NCBI RefSeq assembly: GCF_014649695.1
Contig: NZ_BMTN01000001.1
Span: 744,001 to 808,000 of the forward strand
Source: Streptomyces kurssanovii
Lineage (GTDB): Bacteria; Actinomycetota; Actinomycetes; Streptomycetales; Streptomycetaceae
Length of the DNA: 64,000 bases
Reading direction: 5' to 3'
Shown here: positions 61,381 to 64,000 of the stretch, piece by piece
Numbering within the stretch: the first letter of the stretch is position 1
How the letters are laid out: each line of letters starts with the position of its first letter
Notes under the pieces: generated by a model
What the model was told of the DNA's origin: nothing
Databases searched by the model: none
What the model saw: only the letters and a program-made list of their open reading frames with translations
Made by a program: the position numbers and the translations under genes

Positions 61381-63765
61381 TCAGCCGCTCCAGGTCCAGT
61401 CGACGATCTCGGGCATGTCGGTGCCGTACTCACGGATGTAGGCGTGGTGGCGGGTGCGGGCGTCGGCCATGGTCTGCCGCACTGCGACCGCGCGTACGCC
61501 GAGTCCGGGAACGCGGTCGATGACGTCCATGACGAGCCGGTAGCGGTCGAGGTCGTTGCGAACGACCATGTCGAAGGGCGTGGTGGTGGTGCCCATCTCC
61601 TTGTAACCGCGTACGTGCAGGTTCGGGTGTCCGGTGCGGCGGTAGGCGAGACGGTGCACCAGCCAGGGGTAGCCGTGGTAGGCGAAGATCACCGGCTTGT
61701 CCGGGGTGAGCAGCGCGTCGTACTCGGAGTCGGTCATGCCGTGCGGGTGCTCCTCCTGGGGCATGAGCCGGGTCATGTCGACGACGTTGACGACACGTAC
61801 GGCGAGGTCGGGAAGATGCTGACGGAGCAGTTTGGCCGCTGCGAGGGTCTCCTGGGTGGGGACGTCGCCCGCGCAGGCGAGGACCACGTCAGGCTCCCGC
61901 GTCCTGTCCTCGGTGCCTGCCCATTCCCACACGCCGGCGCCACGGGCGCAGTGGGCGCGTGCCTCGTCGAGGGACAGCCAGTCGAAGCAAGGCTGTTTGC
62001 CGGCGACGATCACGTTGACGTAATCGCGGCTGCGCAGGGCGTGGTCCGCCACCGAGAGCAGGGTGTTGGCGTCCGGGGGCAGGTAGACGCGGACGACTTC
62101 TGGGCTCTTGTTCAGTACGTGGTCGACGAATCCGGGGTCCTGGTGGGAGAAGCCGTTGTGGTCCTGGCGCCACACGTGGGACGTGAGCAGGTAGTTCAGG
62201 GAGGGGAGGGGCGCGCGCCACGGCAGGGCCCGGGAGGTCTTGAGCCACTTGATGTGCTGGTTGACCATGGAGTCGACGATGTGGACGAATGCCTCGTAGC
62301 AGGAGAAGAGCCCGTGGCGGCCGGTGAGGAGGTAGCCCTCCAGCCAGCCTTGGCAGGTGTGTTCGGAGAGGATCTCCATAACACGGCCGTGCCGGTCCAG
62401 GTGTTCGTCGGTGCCCGTCGTCTGCGCCTGCCATGCTTTGCCGCTGGCTTCGTACACCGCTTGGAGCCGGTTGGAGGCGGTCTCGTCCGGGCCGACGAGC
62501 CGGAAGTCACGGCGGTCGGCGGTGGCGGCCATGACGGCTTCCAGCAGGTCCCCGAGGACCCGGGTCGGCTCGTGCATGGTCCTGCCCGGTTCGTCCACGG
62601 GAACTGCGAAGCGTTGGAGCGCCGGGACGGGCAGGTCACGTACGAGCAGACCGCCGTTGGCGTGCGGTGTCGCGCCCAGCCTGCGCCGGCCCTCCGGGAC
62701 ACAGGCCAGAACCTCTGCCCGGGGGCGCCCGTGGTCGTCGAAGAGCTCCTCGGGACGGTACGAGCGGAGCCAGGCTTCAAGCTGCGCCAGGTGGTCGGGG
62801 TCGTCGCGAACTCCGGCCAGCGGCACCTGGTGGGCGCGCCATGTGCCTTCGACGGGCAGGCCGTCCACCGTTTCCGGGCCGGTCCAGCCCTTCGGGGTCC
62901 GCAGGACGATCACGGGCCAGCGCGGACGTTCGGCCGGTCCGCCGGCGCGTGCGGTCTGCTGAATGCGGTGGATCACGTCGAGCGCGGTGTCCATGGCGGC
63001 GGCCATGGCCTGGTGGACCTGGTGCGGGTCGTCGCCGGTGACATGCAGGGGGTCATGGCCGTATCCCCGCAGCAGCTCGTCCAGTTCTGCCTCCGGCAGG
63101 CGCGCCAGGACGGCCGGGTTCGCGATCTTGTAGCCGTTGAGGTGCAGGATGGGCAGCACGGCCCCGTCGTGGACCGGGTCGAGGAACTTGTTGGAGTGCC
63201 AGGAGGCGGCCAGCGGTCCCGTCTCCGCCTCGCCGTCACCGATGACGCACGCCACCAGCAGGTCGGGGTTGTCGAGCGCGGCGCCGTACGCGTGAGACAG
63301 GGAGTACCCCAGTTCGCCGCCCTCGTGGATGGAGCCCGGTGTCTCCGGGGCGACGTGGCTCGGCACGCCGCCGGGGAAGGAGAACTGCCGGAACAGCCGC
63401 CGCATGCCGTCCTCGTCCCGGCTCACATCCGGGTAGGTCTCACTGTAGCTGCCTTCCAGCCAGGAGTTGGCGAGTACGGCCGGCCCACCGTGCCCCGGCC
63501 CCCAGATGCACAGCGCCTCCTGGCCGCGGCGTCGGATCACCCGGTTGAGGTGCGTGTGCACGAGGTTCAGTCCGGGGGACGTACCCCAGTGCCCGAGCAG
63601 CCGCGGCTTGATGTGCGCCGCCTCCAGCGGCTTACTCAGAAGCGGGTTGTCCATCAGATAGATCTGGCCGACCGACAGGTAGTTGGCCGCCCGCCAGTGG
63701 GCGTCGAGCGCGGTGAGCTCGTCGTCGTTCAGCGGTACGCCGTCCGGATGCTCGTCCTTGCGCAT
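61381..63765 (-). CDS. xfp: phosphoketolase (xylulose-5-P/fructose-6-P)
   Basis: A 794-residue thiamine-diphosphate enzyme from ATG 63765. It splits xylulose 5-phosphate or fructose 6-phosphate to acetyl phosphate. [38 protein letters not shown], the ThDP motif [15 protein letters not shown] and the later [13 protein letters not shown] are standard family motifs. The length is usual (about 790-830). Acetyl phosphate can give ATP via acetate kinase without oxygen, which suits this locus. A DevR-like box lies 55 bases before the start. The phosphotransacetylase and acetate kinase genes are not in the window. Confidence 0.96.
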   Translation of the reverse strand: MRKDEHPDGVPLNDDELTALDAHWRAANYLSVGQIYLMDNPLLSKPLEAAHIKPRLLGHWGTSPGLNLVHTHLNRVIRRRGQEALCIWGPGHGGPAVLANSWLEGSYSETYPDVSRDEDGMRRLFRQFSFPGGVPSHVAPETPGSIHEGGELGYSLSHAYGAALDNPDLLVACVIGDGEAETGPLAASWHSNKFLDPVHDGAVLPILHLNGYKIANPAVLARLPEAELDELLRGYGHDPLHVTGDDPHQVHQAMAAAMDTALDVIHRIQQTARAGGPAERPRWPVIVLRTPKGWTGPETVDGLPVEGTWRAHQVPLAGVRDDPDHLAQLEAWLRSYRPEELFDDHGRPRAEVLACVPEGRRRLGATPHANGGLLVRDLPVPALQRFAVPVDEPGRTMHEPTRVLGDLLEAVMAATADRRDFRLVGPDETASNRLQAVYEASGKAWQAQTTGTDEHLDRHGRVMEILSEHTCQGWLEGYLLTGRHGLFSCYEAFVHIVDSMVNQHIKWLKTSRALPWRAPLPSLNYLLTSHVWRQDHNGFSHQDPGFVDHVLNKSPEVVRVYLPPDANTLLSVADHALRSRDYVNVIVAGKQPCFDWLSLDEARAHCARGAGVWEWAGTEDRTREPDVVLACAGDVPTQETLAAAKLLRQHLPDLAVRVVNVVDMTRLMPQEEHPHGMTDSEYDALLTPDKPVIFAYHGYPWLVHRLAYRRTGHPNLHVRGYKEMGTTTTPFDMVVRNDLDRYRLVMDVIDRVPGLGVRAVAVRQTMADARTRHHAYIREYGTDMPEIVDWTWSG

Positions 63766-63819
63766 GCTTCCTCCGTCTGAAGTGGTCAGCGGTGGCCGAG
63801 GCCGGACCGGTGGCTGCAG

Positions 63820-63835
63820 AGGGACGTGTGTCCCC
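63820..63835. promoter_or_regulatory. DevR-like palindrome upstream of xfp
   Basis: AGGGACGTGTGTCCCC, 55 bases before the leftward xfp ATG. Confidence 0.55.
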
Positions 63836-63956
63836 TACGTCGTGACAGCCACTCCTCCTCGCGCCTCCTGGCGTGCGGTTCCTCTGAGGCCCTCTTGTGC
63901 ATGGTCGTCAGTGCGCCCTCTGAAGGCACCGTGACACAGGCGGCAGGGCCGCAAGA

Positions 63957-63972
63957 AGGGCCGGATGGGCCA
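63957..63972. promoter_or_regulatory. DevR-like palindrome near the right edge
   Basis: AGGGCCGGATGGGCCA, about 190 bases before the xfp start. It may instead serve a rightward gene beyond the window. Confidence 0.45.
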
Positions 63973-64000
63973 TCCATGCACCTCTGTCCGGGACGGCCCG

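Noticed and set aside
61264-63780. Rightward 838-residue frame opposite phosphoketolase
   Set aside because: No domain; the other strand encodes a full-length, well-conserved enzyme.

Overview
The window is high-GC actinobacterial DNA, most likely from a Streptomyces chromosome. Codon third positions are almost all G or C, GTG and TTG starts are frequent, and several proteins belong to families best known from streptomycetes (DUF6332, DUF5302, the MoxR/VWA trio, a nitrate respiration and dormancy locus). I saw no rRNA, tRNA, CRISPR array, insertion sequence or phage genes.

Region 1 (about 1-27 kb) is ordinary accessory and carbohydrate territory. It starts with a truncated membrane gene, a divergent pyrF-like gene and an SMI1/KNR4-type gene. 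Then come two little-known gene groups: a P-loop NTPase overlapping a membrane-anchored periplasmic-binding-protein-like gene, and a three-gene set (unknown protein, MoxR-type AAA+ ATPase, VWA protein carrying an HExxH motif). A GAF/SpoIIE phosphatase and a DUF6332 membrane protein follow. Next is a set of secreted plant-polysaccharide enzymes: a GH5 mannanase with FN3 and CBM2 under a CebR-like operator, a frameshifted lectin/pectate lyase (PL3) and a PL1 pectate lyase. Between these enzymes lie HxlR, MarR and HTH regulators, an NmrA-like oxidoreductase and a dihydrolipoamide dehydrogenase. A stretch of decayed gene fragments (23.1-24.5 kb) leads into region 2.

Region 2 (about 24.5-64 kb) is an anaerobic, nitrate and NO locus that resembles the DevR/OsdR dormancy locus of Streptomyces coelicolor. 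It holds a three-part membrane NirK, two complete narGHJI operons with a narK transporter between them, a flavohemoprotein, a hemerythrin, two universal stress proteins, a DevR-type response regulator, a double-GAF DevS-type kinase, a STAS protein and two PPOX proteins. It also holds pyruvate phosphate dikinase, phosphoketolase, a zinc alcohol dehydrogenase and a CBS-BON protein. Together these would take up nitrate, reduce it to nitrite and NO, detoxify NO, and re-route carbon when oxygen is scarce.

Two features stand out in region 2. First, at least 15 near-identical 16-bp palindromes of the form AGGGCC-N4-GGNCCCT lie upstream of its genes; I saw none upstream of genes in region 1. They are plausible DevR/OsdR operators. 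Second, the locus is full of gene remnants (pflA, gap, adhE, cysE, cysK, a VKOR-like gene, a radical SAM gene, perhaps moeA). Some of these still have intact palindromes upstream, which suggests recent loss of fermentative branches from the regulon.
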